The notes under the pieces: generated by a model
What the model saw: the letters and a program-made list of their open reading frames with translations, nothing else
Told to the model about the DNA's origin: nothing
The model's database searches: none
In this document: positions 33,045 through 46,394 of the stretch, in pieces
Layout: every line of letters starts with the position of its first letter
How positions within the stretch are numbered: position 1 is the stretch's first letter
Source: Mimachlamys varia
Taxonomy: Eukaryota > Mollusca > Bivalvia > Pectinida > Pectinidae
NCBI GenBank assembly: GCA_947623455.1
Contig: OX392545.1
Coordinates: forward strand, 25,619,001-25,683,000
Length of the DNA stretch: 64,000 bases
Direction of reading: 5' to 3'
Program-made: the position numbers and the translations under genes

Positions 33045-34440
33045 AGTATAATATGAAGATACTGTAAGGTGTGACGATTACAGTACCAGACTGTAAAATG
33101 TGACGATTGCAGCATCGGACTGACAGGTGTGAATATTGCAGCACCGGACTATAAGGTGTGAAGATTGCAGCACCGGACTGTAAAGTGTGACGATTGCAGC
33201 ACCGGACTGTTAAGTTTGACGATTGCAGCACCGGACTGACAGGTGTAACGATTGCAGCACAGAACTGTTAAGTTTGACGATTGCAGCACCGAACTGTAAA
33301 GTTTGACGATTGCAGCACCGGACTGTAAAGTGTGACGATTGCAGCACCGGACTGTTAAGTTTGACGATTGCAGCACCGGACTGACAGGTGTAACGATTGC
33401 AGCACAGAACTGTTAAGTTTGACGATTGCAGCACCGAACTGTAAAGTTTGACGATTGCAGCATCGGACTGTAAAGTTTGACGACTGCAGCACTGGACTGT
33501 AAAGTGTGACGATTGCAGCACCGGACTGTTAAGTTTGACGATTGCAGCACCGGACTGACAGGTGTGACGATTGCAGCACAGAACTGTTAAGTTTGACGAT
33601 TGCAGCACCGAACTGTAAAGTTTGACGATTGCAGCACCGGACTGTAAAGTTTGACGACTGCAGCACTGGACTGTAAAGTGTGACGATTGCAGCACCGGAC
33701 TGTTAAGTTTGACGATTGCAGCACCGGACTGACAGGTGTGACGATTGCAGCACAGAACTGTTAAGTTTGACGATTGCAGCACCGAACTGTAAAGTTTGAC
33801 AATTGCAGCACCGGACTGTAAAGTTTGACGATTGCAGCACCGAACTGTAAAGTTTGACGATTGTAGCACCGGACTGTAAAGTTTGACGATTGCAGCACCG
33901 GACTGCAAGGTGTGACGATTGCAGCACCTGATTGTAAGGTGTGAAGATTGCAGTACTGGGTTGTAAGGTGCGAGGATTGCAGCACCGGACGGTAAGGTGT
34001 AACGATTGCAGAACCAGACTGTATGATGTGACGATTGCAGCACCGGACTGTATGATGTGACGATTGCAACACCGGACTGACAGGTGTGAAGATTGCAGCA
34101 CCGGATTGTAAGGTGTGACGATTGCAACACCGGAACGAAAGGTGTGAAGATTGCAGCACTGGATTGTAAGGTGTGACGATTGCAGAACCAGACTGTATGA
34201 AGTGACGATTGCAACACCGGAACGAAAGGTGTGAAGATTGCAGCACCGGATTGTAAGGTGTGACGATTGCAACATCGGAACGAAAGGTGTGAAGATTGCA
34301 GCACCGGACTGTAAGGTGTGCCAATTAGAGCATGGTGATATACAGTGTGGGGATTACATGTTGGGGCTGAACATCGTGTCGGGACCATAAGGGTTGACAA
34401 TTACAGCACGGGGCAGTTCAATGTGACGACAACAGTACGG
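33045..34440. repeat. 29-bp minisatellite, about 45 units
   Basis: The unit is GACGATTGCAGCACCGGACT followed by GTAAAGTTT, 29 bp. CGATTG at 33191 and 33220 shows the period. Larger blocks repeat: ACGATTGCAGCACAGAACTG recurs near 33247, 33395, 33567 and 33744. Units after 34320 decay. The minus strand lacks stops in the unit, so all three minus frames stay open for hundreds of codons (longest 33210-34400), a period effect rather than a gene. Confidence 0.97.
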
Positions 34441-37400
34441 GAAAGTAGGACATAGGCCCGAAATCGCGACACAAAGCCTTAAAATAACATTGTTTAGTCA
34501 CGTAGACATTCAGAGACCGCGAATTTAAATAAACTTCATATACATGGTCAAACAAAAAGTAAAAAATCTAATTATAAAATGTTTCTTAGAAGGTCTCTCT
34601 GGAAAGTGTTAGACTTTTCATACACTATCATTGATAAGTTAATCATGACTTTATCAAGGTAAAGAAATACATTATTTGTGTAAACGTGACACAGGCAATA
34701 TTTTGAATATAAATTTCACAATATAAATTCATGTGAATTTCATATGAATGATTTTCACCTAAACTTTACGTTTAGAAACATTGGAAGTGTACATTTGAAA
34801 CATTTTATTTCAAACTTAACAATATGTTATTTTTGTGCATTACAGGTGACAGTAATCATTAAGAGTAAAAACAAGTATATGAGAAGAAAGGTGCACAGTT
34901 GATTGAGTTTCTGTCAGTATATAAAAAAATGTTTATATATGCGGAACCGCGGCCCCTTACAGAATGTAATGAACGTATTCCAACGTAATTTCTCAACTAT
35001 TTGTAAACAATGGCGGCTTGATTAAAAATTGCCGGTACGCTCGTCATAAATATACCTTATTTTCTTATGGTACACTTTCTGTAGAATCGGAGGTGAATTC
35101 TTTCTTCTTTTTTTTAGAACATCCAAGTATCACGACAATACCACTGACTCCCGTACTGCAGGTGCTTACCTCGATATTTAGGTTAACATAGGACCGAATT
35201 GGGTTAAATTGAATAATGGCGTAAACCTAGGGTTTCTTCTATACACAACCAAGAAATTTGGTTTAACGATTTCGTACCTGGGAATTTTGGTACTGAATGT
35301 TTTTGGTTTTTTTTCAATTAGGTCTACTTCTAATTGTAGTATACACATATTTATATCGGTTATATTTATTTTACTTTCTCTAATAAATGAATATATGCCG
35401 TATATAAACGGATGAGTGTCCTGTGAGCGAGAGCCTTGTGGCTCTATGGATATATATATATATACATACGTATTATGTGAGGATTTCGCATGCTCGTTAA
35501 TTGATTATTTTCCAATTGAATCTTAATTGTTCTTTATATATGAAAGTATATCCAAAATTTCAGGTTGATCGTAACAACAGAGAGAACCAAAATGCATGTA
35601 TATTCTTTTGATCATGCGAATTTTACACGTTAGTCGTTACCTCCCTCTAGTCTGTTTCTACAAGTGCTGTGATATTCTGTTCGTTTTCAGAAGTCCGTTT
35701 TTAGTTATGAAGCATGCGATAATGCTACGGACGTATATTCTATCTATCTAAGTCCGTGATAATGCATATATTTATCTATATTTCAGACCGTTAATTAACA
35801 TCGTTTTAGAAGTCCGTTTTATTCTGTCTTTTATAGAAAATCATTCAGAAAAGTAGAAATTTAATAGTATTGAATAAAAAAAAATACTTACATAAAAATA
35901 AATGTCCCAAATGTTTGTTTCTATGGTATTATCGTATTCTTTTCGCGCATATGAGAATAGAATTCATTGTACATGTGTAATCATGTTTTATTTTACATAT
36001 CATGAAGAGTGCATATTTCATTATCCATGTATGATTATGACAACTTTTGAGTGATACTTTTAATGATGTGGCAAATTATTACTACCATATTCTTACTAAT
36101 TATTGAATCTAATGAATGATATGTTATTAATTGAAATAAACAAAGGGCATGATGTAAGTTATTGTGTCAATTTAATAAAAATGAAAATGTGTTTGGAAAA
36201 TCAAGTATCCAACCCTGATTTGTAACAAGACTGAATAACCGTTATATAATCCATTTGTTTTACCAAATAAATCTACTTCTACCATAGACTTTGATAGCAA
36301 CCTTATGTAGTCCATGCTTCTGCTAATAAATTCTTTAAACTGGAATAAGTTGGGTTGCTCTTCTTTTTACATTTTCAATGATTTCCAATTTCTTATTCAT
36401 AGAAATAACAACAAAACACTAAGTATTTGTTTCAATGCATTTTTTTTAAGATTTCTTATACATCAATCACGTTATACGTTTTCTATGGATATCGTGACGT
36501 ATTACGTGAACATGGCATGGCAACTTTTCTATTATTTGTGTCATGAGGATGCATGTATATCATTAACATTGTATATTGTGACGTACGTGTATATAACACT
36601 GACATTTGATAGAAAAGTAATCTGAGTATAAATTTCTTTAATTCTTAATGAATATAATATCTGTCTTTGAAGTTTAAACGGCACATGGTAGGTACATACA
36701 ACAGAGAACTAACTATCAATGACACGTGGCAAGTATGTATACCCAGGCCTGTAACTAAATAATAATTGCACGTGTCCAGTACGTACATATGTATACCTGT
36801 AACTTTAATTTATAACAGTACGTGGTCAACAGACTCGGCACCTACAACTTTCTATTTATATTAAAAAAAAGATCCCTTTCTTATGAAGATCATTCTCAAA
36901 CTCTCGATAATTATAGTCTTATGTTTATTATAACTTTGTGATAATTAAAAAATGATATTTGAGGAGTGTATGAAACTTTTATGAAAGTTGTATACATGTA
37001 TATGCAGATTGTATACGTCAATAATTAATTCAAAAGGGCAATATAAAGAAATAATAATGATCTTTAGTTGTATACATAACTTGTTACCTTAGCTGGTATG
37101 AACTTGGTTTCGTTGTTTTCTTAAATAATGACAAGATAAACATCACACCACTTGCTTGGATAGCAATCTCAGTAAGTCCGTGATCGAGGGGCGAGTTATA
37201 AATAAAAGCGTGGGAATTCTAATATGTCAAAACTTACTTTAAGGAATCTATACATGTTAATTAAGATCTTATTTCAAAAAGTTTTATAACTTGTCCTCAG
37301 TATTACAACATCGAATCCCTATATACACTGTAAATTAAAAATTTACAATAAAAAGCTTGCACACACACATATATATATATATTGGACAAGAAATAAGATT

Positions 37401-38229
37401 AGACTACCCATGGAATACACACAAGTCAGAAATAGTTGACCATTAAATAAACCTCAGAATCTGTGAATGTTTTAATATGTCAAAAATCACATTTATACCA
37501 TTCACAACAATGATTGGCACTACGGGTAACAAACGTCGATGTGTTAAATACATATATAGATGACACATGTACAGTGTCAGCGTGCGCGAGGCAAAGCTAG
37601 GCATTAGCTTCGAATTCAGACATGGAACTAAATTACTGAAAATATGAAATACTCATGCAGTATCAACCTATATAACAACTGTTTATAGCTATGGAAAACA
37701 GTTAGAAGCATTATATTTGCATTGAAAGTATTATACATTTGTAGTACGAAAATACCCGGGACCCCTTATATTACCTGTCATACATATACTAGCCAAAGGG
37801 TATTTATGGTACCTACCTTTGAGTTGTGGCAGGTTACCTAATTACCCTGTAATTACCAAGAGGTGGAAATGTTATGGTCAGTGAATTCGAAGGGCATTCG
37901 TTATAATATAATTACCGATCTAAATAGCAATATACACCGGCACAATTATTTGTATCCCTAGCCGTCCCAAGTGTTGGAAGAAAAACTATTTTTTTTGAAA
38001 AGGTTTAAAGATTTTTTTAACAGAATTTAACTATACTTTATCAGTATTAAACATTAGGCTAGTACCCGTGGCAAAACCTGACACTGTTAATTAGGTTAAA
38101 CTATATTTGTATTACATATATACGATGTTCTGAAATTTCTTAATTTTTAAGTTTTATTATTTTTGTGAAAATGGTGATGCTAATACTATGACGTTTTTTT
38201 TGTTTTGTTTTTTAATTATTGCATATATA
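34441..38229. other. mostly featureless AT-rich stretch
   Basis: No convincing gene. An open frame of 103 codons at 36314-36625 has no recognisable feature. (AT)n runs occur at 35452-35464 and 37371-37381. The piece 35085-35300 is a repeat described separately. Confidence 0.45.
35085..35300 (+). repeat. dispersed repeat also in the triplicated block
   Basis: CTGTAGAATCGGAGGTGAA, GACTCCCGTACTGCAGGTGC and CTATACACAACCAAGAAATT have counterparts at 43397-43560 and 47490-47650 in the same order. Confidence 0.65.
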
Positions 38230-38537
38230 AAATATCAACATAAACATTTGGTTATTGGATTGATCAGGAACGTATATGGGTTCCTGGATTTATGATATAT
38301 CTTCAGGGCGGATCCAAGAATTGTAGATGCCTTAATGTGACACAATTCTACTTTAAGATATAAACCGAAATTTATCCAGATCTTGTTTATGAAAACTGTA
38401 TGAAAAACAAGATTTAAACTCTTCCAATGATTTGAGCCCTCGTTGAAATGAATACCACAAACAAGAGTGAGCCTTACAGAATTCATTTATTTATAGCGTT
38501 TGAATTTCACGTATATCCAGAATTCTGTTTCTGTTCT

Positions 38538-38635
38538 AGTACAATTCAAAGAATTCAAGTACAATTCAAAGAATTCAAGTACAATTCAAAGAATTCAAGT
38601 AAAATTCAAAGAATTCAAGTACAATTCAAAGAATA
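38538..38635 (+). repeat. 20-bp tandem repeat, five units
   Basis: AGTACAATTCAAAGAATTCA is repeated five times with one substitution and a divergent last unit. Each of the first four holds GAATTC. Confidence 0.97.
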
Positions 38636-40407
38636 TGACGCAGTATTTTTCTGCACTAGGATTTAGAGTAATTATTTCAAACTGCAACCACTTCAACCAG
38701 AAACTAGGTGACTAAGAGATGTTGTAAAAACGTATGCACTATTCGTAGAAGAACAATTTTCAAACTATGTTTCAATAATCATTAGCGTATGCTATTTGTT
38801 TTAATCATAGCCACAGACTTTATCCTTGGAATTTTTTTTTATTATTCCACACAAATTGACTGGTATGTTACTGAATTAAGTTGGGAAGACTTATTTTATA
38901 TTTTCAAACCGATTCGGTCCAAATTTTAAACAATATTTCAATTTTACACAAACAATTCAAACTGTCGTGTTTTCACATCTATTGACAGTGTCTGCTTTAT
39001 TGATATCAGGCAGAAATTGTTTGTTTACGTGCACAGTTCAAAAATTTGAATGAAAGTGTTTGCATTCCATATGTACGTGCTGTACTACTACCATATACTT
39101 AACATATAACATAAACTCGCCGTGGCTTTATTTACTTCATCTCCACAAATCATACTGTACTGTTGACGTCATAAAAGGTAATACTTCTGAAGTACAAACG
39201 ACAAATTGATTGTACAGCGTAAACCGTTTGCGTTAGCAAATCACATAATTTTAAAATCACCAAGATCAAACACGGAATATATTACCGGACACTATATATG
39301 CAATCAACGAAGATTTGATGTTTGCGAATTTTACATGTTGTGGGTATAACTTGGAACAAATATTCATGATTAAGCACTGTATGCTGTTTTAATTCAATTC
39401 CAGCTTAATAAAGTCTATACGACTTACAAGCAAACGTTTGAAAAAACCCCTGCCATTTCAAGAAAATGGCTCCGTTCGTAATATACTCACAACCACTCTA
39501 TGCGTGTCTGTTGCTACTGTTTTCATATACTATCTATAAAACCAATATGTAACGTGTCTGTAAAAATTATATAGTCCTTTTACAGGCTTTACTCATTCCG
39601 TGGTCCTTTGTAGAACCATTATTGTTAGGATGCGGTGGATGTGTCATACACACTAACAACTCGATGTTTTTTTATTGGCATTTCCTATTTCCATTCTTAA
39701 GTTTACAATTACATAGCTATATATTTTTGAAGATATTTTATTCGTTAATCAAAAGAATTAGACAACAATCAAGATTGACATGCATGGCGAATTCAATAGG
39801 CGTTTTTCCACTAAACTTTCTTCGTCAATGTACCACTGATCAGTTTACAGTCAGTTGTGCTTCAATGACGTCACAAGTACCACGTGATCGGTCAGCTCAT
39901 TAAAAGTCTCGCCAGTCGGGAGTGGTCAACTTTAAATGTCAATATCTAGATCCCGGGACACAATCGAATGCTCGTTGATTGGCTAATCAGTATCTATTGA
40001 AATGTGCTGCAAGTTTCATAACTTTTTACAAGATTTTTAAATTCGTGGCCACAATACTTTAATAACCTTAATCGTATTTTTTATTTAAATAGCTTATCTA
40101 GGTATTGGATTTTTTTAAAAATAATTCTTAATTTCTGATAGGTTTATTGGAATATGTACCAATCATAATTTAATTTTATAAATATCTGTTAAAATATATT
40201 TATAAAATAAAGAATTATTTTTCAAACATGTATTGATTGTTTAATAATTTTGCTGATTGCGATATTGTTAATTAGATATGGTAATATTTACAATATGATC
40301 TATCTTACCTTTTCAAAAATATGTAATTACATATGATTAAAATTATATTTCTTATTTTTTTTAATTAAATGTATACTTGGTCATGTTTTTTGCTAGATAA
40401 TGAATGA
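38636..40407. other. no gene supported
   Basis: There is a 93-codon open frame at 39622-39903 with no recognisable feature. Around 39870-39900 ATGACGTCACAAG (CRE) and CACGTGATCGG occur, which could be promoter sites, but no downstream exon was identified. Confidence 0.4.
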
Positions 40408-40640
40408 AGATTTTCTGCTTTGAAGAGAATTAAGACCACCAGCAGGAACAGGCTCTCCCAGAGGATCTTGAACTCTCTAGATTTGATGATGGTGTAAACA
40501 CATGCAGGGACCATCTCCAAGGGAGTTCTACAAGAAAGCTGCCTCTCTCTAAAAGGAACTGTGCAACAGGAGAGTGTCCTTGTCATTTCATTTGGAGAGA
40601 CTAGTGTGCTCATAGAGAAAACTATTTTCAGAAGAAATTA
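40408..40640 (+). pseudogene. hAT transposase C-terminal relic
   Basis: The plus-strand reading FSALKRIKTTSRNRLSQRI then LNSLDLMMV matches the start of the hAT dimerisation domain (FSxLxxIKTxxRxxLxxxxLxxLxxL). A TAA at 40495 interrupts it, after which the frame stays open to about 40640. The local base composition is richer in G+C than the flanks, as expected of formerly coding DNA. An 82-codon open frame on the opposite strand (40613-40365) is most likely a shadow. Confidence 0.5.
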
Positions 40641-41134
40641 TTAAATATTAAAATAATAATTGAAATAATTTACTTGAAATAATTAACAATGTATTATGAT
40701 TTTGATGTGAATTTTTATCATATTTTTATCATGTTCATACACGTAGTAATTGCTTTAACGTTTGTTTGATTTTAATGTTATATTGAAGTACAGTGAGTTT
40801 GAATTCAGATTGAAATGGTTTTGTGAAAGTTAATTGATAAATTTCAGAGTGAGGAATGTATATTTGTAGTTTTATTAAATAATAAAACAAGCTGTAATTT
40901 GGTTTTGATATACAAGGTACATGTATATATGGAAATGAGTGTGTATCTGATATTTATTCGGAAGTGAATTAAACAATATAATTTAATCTCTATTGTTATT
41001 GATATTATTGGTACTTTGTTTCTTTAAACGCTGCACCACAATACTGCGCAACAACAACAAAATTACATGTTAACGACAAAAAAAGTGTCAGAACAAATTT
41101 CCTCCACCCATCATTTTGAAATTGTGGTGACCCC
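40641..41134. other. no gene seen
   Basis: AT-rich lead-in to the first triplicated unit. Confidence 0.5.
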
Positions 41135-42037
41135 TGGGTTATATATGTGAAGCTCCATTTTGGCGCGTCATATACTTAATTAATGGATTTAGATAATTGC
41201 TGCGATCCCTTCTTTGACCATTGTTCACATCGAGTGGGTAGATGGAAAGCAGTCGTAATTAAGCTTGATAATTAACGGATCATCACAGGGTATGACTGAG
41301 GTGAATAGTGTACCTTCCATAACGGTATTCGTTAACCACATGGTTTCCAGATTAATCAGACAGATCATGGCTCGCGTGTTGTTGTGTTGATTCGCTCATT
41401 ACTGAAGCTAATTATTGTCAGTGTAGATGTCCTCATTGAAATTTCTATGAATGTTGAAATACGAAATAGACAGGAACTCCGTTGAAACTATTTATGTAGT
41501 TCATATCATAATACACAAGGAATAGGCTGGTCAAATTGTACAAAATAGATCATATCTTATAAATTGATGCAACTAGAATCAGCTCCTATCAATTCAGGCT
41601 TAAAAGGAGTCAAAATAGCTTATATGAATAAACATGGTTTGTTAGTCTTAAGAAAAAAGACAGTTATGTCCGAATATTATTGTTTTAACTAACAGCAACT
41701 TTACGATCCTCATTTTCGCCAAAGTAGATTGTTTAATGTTCTTTTTTAAGAACCTAATTACACTGTTAACAACCATAATTTCTGTCCAAACTAAAGTTTG
41801 ATTGGAATATTTTAAACCATGTCTTTCCTTCCATCTCAATGGCATTCATTAGAGCAATAAAATGATAATTCATTGAACCATTTAACATCTTTCAGATTGT
41901 AAATATTGTCAATATGAATGCAATATCGGTGCAATTTGAATATAATGATGTCCACTAGTTCGTTTTAATTATTTATATGACACTATAACCATTCCAATCA
42001 TAATGATATATCATAACAAACGGTCAATATTATAAGA

Positions 42038-42169
42038 CTCTTTCTTGACCAGGGGTGTTAGATAGAGAAATTCCACCCGGGGGTTTCAAGTGTTTTTCCG
42101 AGGGTTTTGCCAAATTTGAAAATTCCGAGGGTGGAATTTCCCTATCTTACACCTTTGGTCATGAAAGAG
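42038..42169. repeat. foldback in unit 1
   Basis: Arms of about 45 nt (left CTCTTTCTTGACC..GTGTTAGATAGAGAAATTC; right GAATTTCCCTATCTTACACC..GGTCATGAAAGAG) flank about 40 nt. The counterparts are at 45510-45639 and 49533-49664. Confidence 0.85.
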
Positions 42170-42587
42170 TGTTTTGTTTTTCTCTCATTTCAACTACCAG
42201 AATAAGCTCAAAAACCATGAAAATACATTTTGACTGGCAACCGTTTTAAAAACTTTTTCTTTGGGTTTTTGTATAAAAACAAATGATATAGCGAGATTAA
42301 GCTACTCTATGTTTGTAAACACAGTTTGCGCAGAAAAAATAAGCTCAGCCTCTAATGTACATGATTAAAATATCGTTGAATGTTTTAGTTGATCGTGTCG
42401 CCTTTTTTTCTCTTTTCGGCATCAGATTGTACCGTATTCGTCATGGTTTCGCCATCGTGACGCCACGCCGTGGCTGTATTGCATGGGTAGATGTGTAATA
42501 CAAATTCGGCGATCAAAGGTGTATTGCCATGGACAGGCCAGTATTACACACCTAGAAATGAGAAAAATATATATCGAGGGGAAAAAA

Positions 42588-42652
42588 TCAGAGAATACCA
42601 AAGCGTCAACAAAACCATAATTCGAACTCAAAATCGATTAAACTAGAGGCAA
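42588..42652 (-). pseudogene. RT 3' tail end, unit 1
   Basis: AGAATACCAAAGCGTCAACA to AACTAGAGGCAAGA is the reversed tail end. The counterparts are at about 46074-46139 and 50088-50150. Confidence 0.65.
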
Positions 42653-42939
42653 GATAGGGATAATATTTATTATGGTCCTAAACATCTCGGAATACCTGTC
42701 AGTTTTTACCAATGAAGGGATGCTTACCGTCACATATCATGGACTTGTATTATATAATCAAAATGTCTCTTTGACTGAAAAAAACAAATGGGTTTTTGCT
42801 CTAATGTCGCACTCACAATAATTAAGTACCACCAAAATACTATGGCAGTTAAAACATGCTTATTTTTTGCTGGTGTGAAACAGTTGAATTAATTAAAACA
42901 TAATCTTACATAATAACTTGGCGAAAGATGCAGGTTATT

Positions 42940-43397
42940 ACGAGGGTCTCAAAGTAAATCTTTCCTTTGGTCATATTTTGCCTCTAGTTTAATCGATATG
43001 AGTTCGGATTATACAGCAGTTTTGTTGACGCTTTGGTATTTTCTGATTTTTTTGGAACAAAGGGTCTTTAGTATTATGATATATATTTGTAGAAGCAATA
43101 TCATGATGCAACTTTTTTGAGGTTGAAAAATAAGAGATAAGATTCGTTATTCTATGGCTTGCTCTGAATATCGTGATTTTCGTGATATATGTCAACTGCT
43201 GAAGAACAAATCCACGGCACAGGGATTCTAGAATTGCAGGTTGATGAAGACTATGGGCAAGTTTTATGGTCGCCATCTTAATATCATCGAGAAATCTTTT
43301 GTATCTTTATGTGATATGAAGATGGACGTTTTTGAGTTTGCTTGTTAGTGTGTTGACTTGTGATGACAATGATGACTCGGTTCCCATTTTGAGCATT
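42940..43397 (+). pseudogene. RT tail and RT C-terminus, unit 1
   Basis: A tail end (42940-43056) precedes an RT C-terminal fragment (43140-43397; MACSEYRDFRDICQLL, KFYGRHLNIIEK, LCDMKMDVFEFAC). In a complete element the tail follows the RT, so the order here shows rearrangement or two insertions. Confidence 0.7.
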
Positions 43398-44631
43398 GAC
43401 TCCCGTACAGCAGGTGCTTACCTCGATATTTAGTTCAACAAAGGAACGAATTTGGTTTAAAAGAACAATAGCCTACACCTTGGTTTTCTTTTATACACAA
43501 CCAAGAAATTGGGTTTAACGCCCTCTACCCTGGGTTGTATTAGGAAGAAATCCCAGTTTCCTACTTGCGTGACGATTTCGATTATCTTATCGTTAACTTT
43601 CACAGTTGATTTGTTCTTCTAGGGCTTGATCGAAATATCAAAATTCTAAATAGTTGTACCTTGATGAATATTCATCGAATAATATCATTTGCATGCTGTA
43701 TATATTACTTTGTTATACACAGTCCTTAAATATGTGCCGAACATTCATATCTTGTTATGTAAGGCGGTTGACTCTGCTGTTTTATATTAAGGAGGTGTGC
43801 CGCAATATCGATTACCATATTAATATTTCATGATTAGTGACACTGTTCGTCATATTGTCACGTAACTTGTTATTACTTTGAAATAAACCGTATACGTTCA
43901 TTGTTATATCGTACCCAAGAAAGGGATAATACAGCTATATGGTGCTGTGTCATTATGATTTGGATGCTGTATTGATCACTAAACTATAATGATGAAATCA
44001 AACGCAAGTATATTCTTTGAGTTCCTATATCATACATTTGTCCATCACACTACGATAAAATCATTTCGGAAAAAATTCCAGTCAAACAAGTTTAATTTAA
44101 TCCGGCCATGGTGTTTAGTGGCTGAATGGACGACCGTTATTGTTTAGAATTTCAATCTACTTCTTCTCCTATTTCTTTATATATATGTATATGTATATGT
44201 GACGCTCCTGGAAACAAAACATTGCGACCCTTGTGGCGCGTCATATACTTAATAAATGGATTTAGATAATTGCTGCGATCCTTTCTTTGACCATTGTTCA
44301 CATCGAGTGGGTAGATGGAAAGCAGTCGCAATTAAGCTTGATAATAAACGGATCATCAAAGGGCATGACTGAGGTGAATAGTGTACCTTCCATAACGGTA
44401 TTCGTTAACCACATGGTTTCCAGATTAATCAGACAGATCATGGCTCGCGTGTTTGTGTGTTGATTCGCTCATTACTGAAGCTAATTATTGTCAGTGTAGA
44501 TGTCCTCATTGAAATTTCTATGAATGTTGAAATACGAAATAGACAGGAACTCCGTTGAAACTATTTATGTAGTTCATATCATAATACACAAGGAATAGGC
44601 TGGTCAAATTGTACAAAATAGATCATATCTT

Positions 44632-45021
44632 CAATCTGATTAAAATCATATCTTGATCTTCGCGCCGTTACGTAAACTTCTCTCTGCTGCGTTAAGATTT
44701 GAGATAATCCCATAGAGGGTCATGTCCCGATGACCTTTCGCATTAGCCAATCAAATAGCTACTGGCAGAATCTTGACAGTGAAATTTTGAGGCGACAAAG
44801 CTTGCATAAACACATTTTTTCCGTTTAGTCATTTCGTCACCAAAAAGTTCGTGCGGAATAATGTGATTAAATGGTTTGCTGCAAGATGACAGGTCGTTGG
44901 AAAATTATTTTAGTGTTAAATAAAGAGGCGACAAAGGTCATCTGGACGTGACCTCTTACGGGATGTTGTCAGATCCTTGTAAAACGGAGTGAGAACAAGA
45001 ATCTGTATTTTAATCAGATTG
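44632..45021 (+). mobile_element. complete 390-bp MITE with target duplication
   Basis: The terminal inverted repeats are CAATCTGATTAAAAT and ATTTTAATCAGATTG, perfect over 15 bp. The flanks 44622-44631 and 45022-45031 are both ATCATATCTT. Units 1 and 3 hold this word once with no insert (41549-41558; 49048-49057), so the 10-bp target duplication is proven by internal comparison. There is no coding capacity. A target duplication of 9-11 bp is typical of Mutator-group transposons; the superfamily assignment is inference. Confidence 0.93.
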
Positions 45022-45509
45022 ATCATATCTTATAAATCGATGCAACTAGAATCAGCTCCTATCAATTCAGGCTTACAAAGAATCAAAATATCTTTTTATG
45101 AATAAACATGGTTTGTTAGTCTTAATAAAAAAGACAGTTATGTCCGAATATTGTTGTTTTTAACTAACAGTAATTTTAACGGTCCTCCTTTTTTTCCAAA
45201 GTAGATTGTTTAATGTTCTTTTTTTTAAGAACCCAATAACACTGTAAACAACCATAATTTCTTTCCAAACTGAGGTTCGATTGGAATAATTCAAACCAGT
45301 CGTTTCTCTCAATGATATTCATTAGAGCAATAAAATGGTCATACATTTAACCATTAACCTCTTTCAGATTGAAAACATTATCAATATGAATGTAATGTCG
45401 GTGCAATGTGAATATAATGATGTCCACGGGTTCGTTTTAATTATTTATATGACTCTATAACCATTCCAATCATAATGATATATCATAACAAACGGTCAAT
45501 ATTATAAGA

Positions 45510-45639
45510 CTCTTTCTTGACCAGGGGTGTAAGATAGAGAGATTCCACCCGAGGGTTTCAAGTGTTTTTCCGAGATTTTTTCCAAATTTGAAAATTTCGA
45601 GGGTGGAATTTCCCTATCTTACACCTTTGGTCATGAAGG
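45510..45639. repeat. foldback in unit 2
   Basis: Same structure as at 42038-42169. The right arm is slightly diverged (CATGAAGGAATG). Confidence 0.8.
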
Positions 45640-46394
45640 AATGTTTTGTTTGTCTCTTATTTCAACTACCTGAATAAGCTCAAAAACCATGAAAATACAT
45701 TTTGACTGGCAACCGTTTTAAAAATATCAACTTTTTCTTTACGCTTTTGAATGAAAACAAATGATATAACGAGATTAAGCTACCCTGTGTTTGCAAACAC
45801 GTTTTGCGCAGAAAAAAATAAGCTCAGCCTCTAATGTACACGTTTAAGATATCATGGAAGGTTTTAATTTCATCGTGTCGCATTTTTTCTTTTTTTTTTT
45901 GCATCATATCGTACCGTATTCGTCATTGTTGCGCTATCGTGACGCCACACCGTAGCTGTATTGCATGGGTAGATGTGTAATACAAATTCGGCGATCAAAG
46001 GTGTATTACCATGGACAGGCCAGTATTACACACCTAGAAATGAGAAAAATATATATCGAGGGGAAAAAATCAGAGAATACCAAAGCGTCAACAAAACCAT
46101 AATTCGAACTCAAAATCGATTAAACTAGAGGCAAGATAGGGATAATATTTATTATGGTCCTATACACCACGGATTACCTGTCAGGTTTTACCAATGAAGG
46201 GATGCTTACCGTCATCAAAATGTCTCTTTGACTGAAAAAAAAACAAATGGGTTTTTGCTCTAAAATCGCACTCACAATAATAAAGTATCACCAAAATATA
46301 ATGGCAGTTCAAACATGCTTATTTGTTGCTGGTGTGAAACAGTTAAATTAATTAAAACATATCTTACATAATAACTTGGCGAAAGATGCAGGTT

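Larger units (their letters stand above)
41135..44160 (+). repeat. triplicated block, unit 1
   Basis: It runs from GTTATATATGTGAAGCTCC through TGGATTTAGATAATTGCTGC to a right end around ATCTACTTCTTCTCC. It aligns by eye with unit 2 over its whole length apart from insertions. It contains the empty MITE site (41549-41558), a foldback (42038-42169) and RT pieces. Confidence 0.85.

Noticed and set aside
33210..34400. 396-codon minus-strand open frame as a Cys/Ser-rich repeat protein
   Set aside because: It is produced by a 29-bp minisatellite lacking minus-strand stops; two other frames are open as well and there is no start context or non-repeat domain.
36314..36625. 103-codon plus-strand frame
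   Set aside because: AT-driven composition, no domain, no splice or promoter context.
39622..39903. 93-codon plus-strand frame
   Set aside because: No recognisable feature; hydrophobic start from T-rich DNA.
40365..40613. 82-codon minus-strand frame
   Set aside because: It lies opposite the hAT relic, which explains its base composition better.
42055..42249. 64-codon frame repeated in the triplicated block
   Set aside because: It is the translation of a foldback whose arms are complementary; the sequence is better explained as DNA structure.
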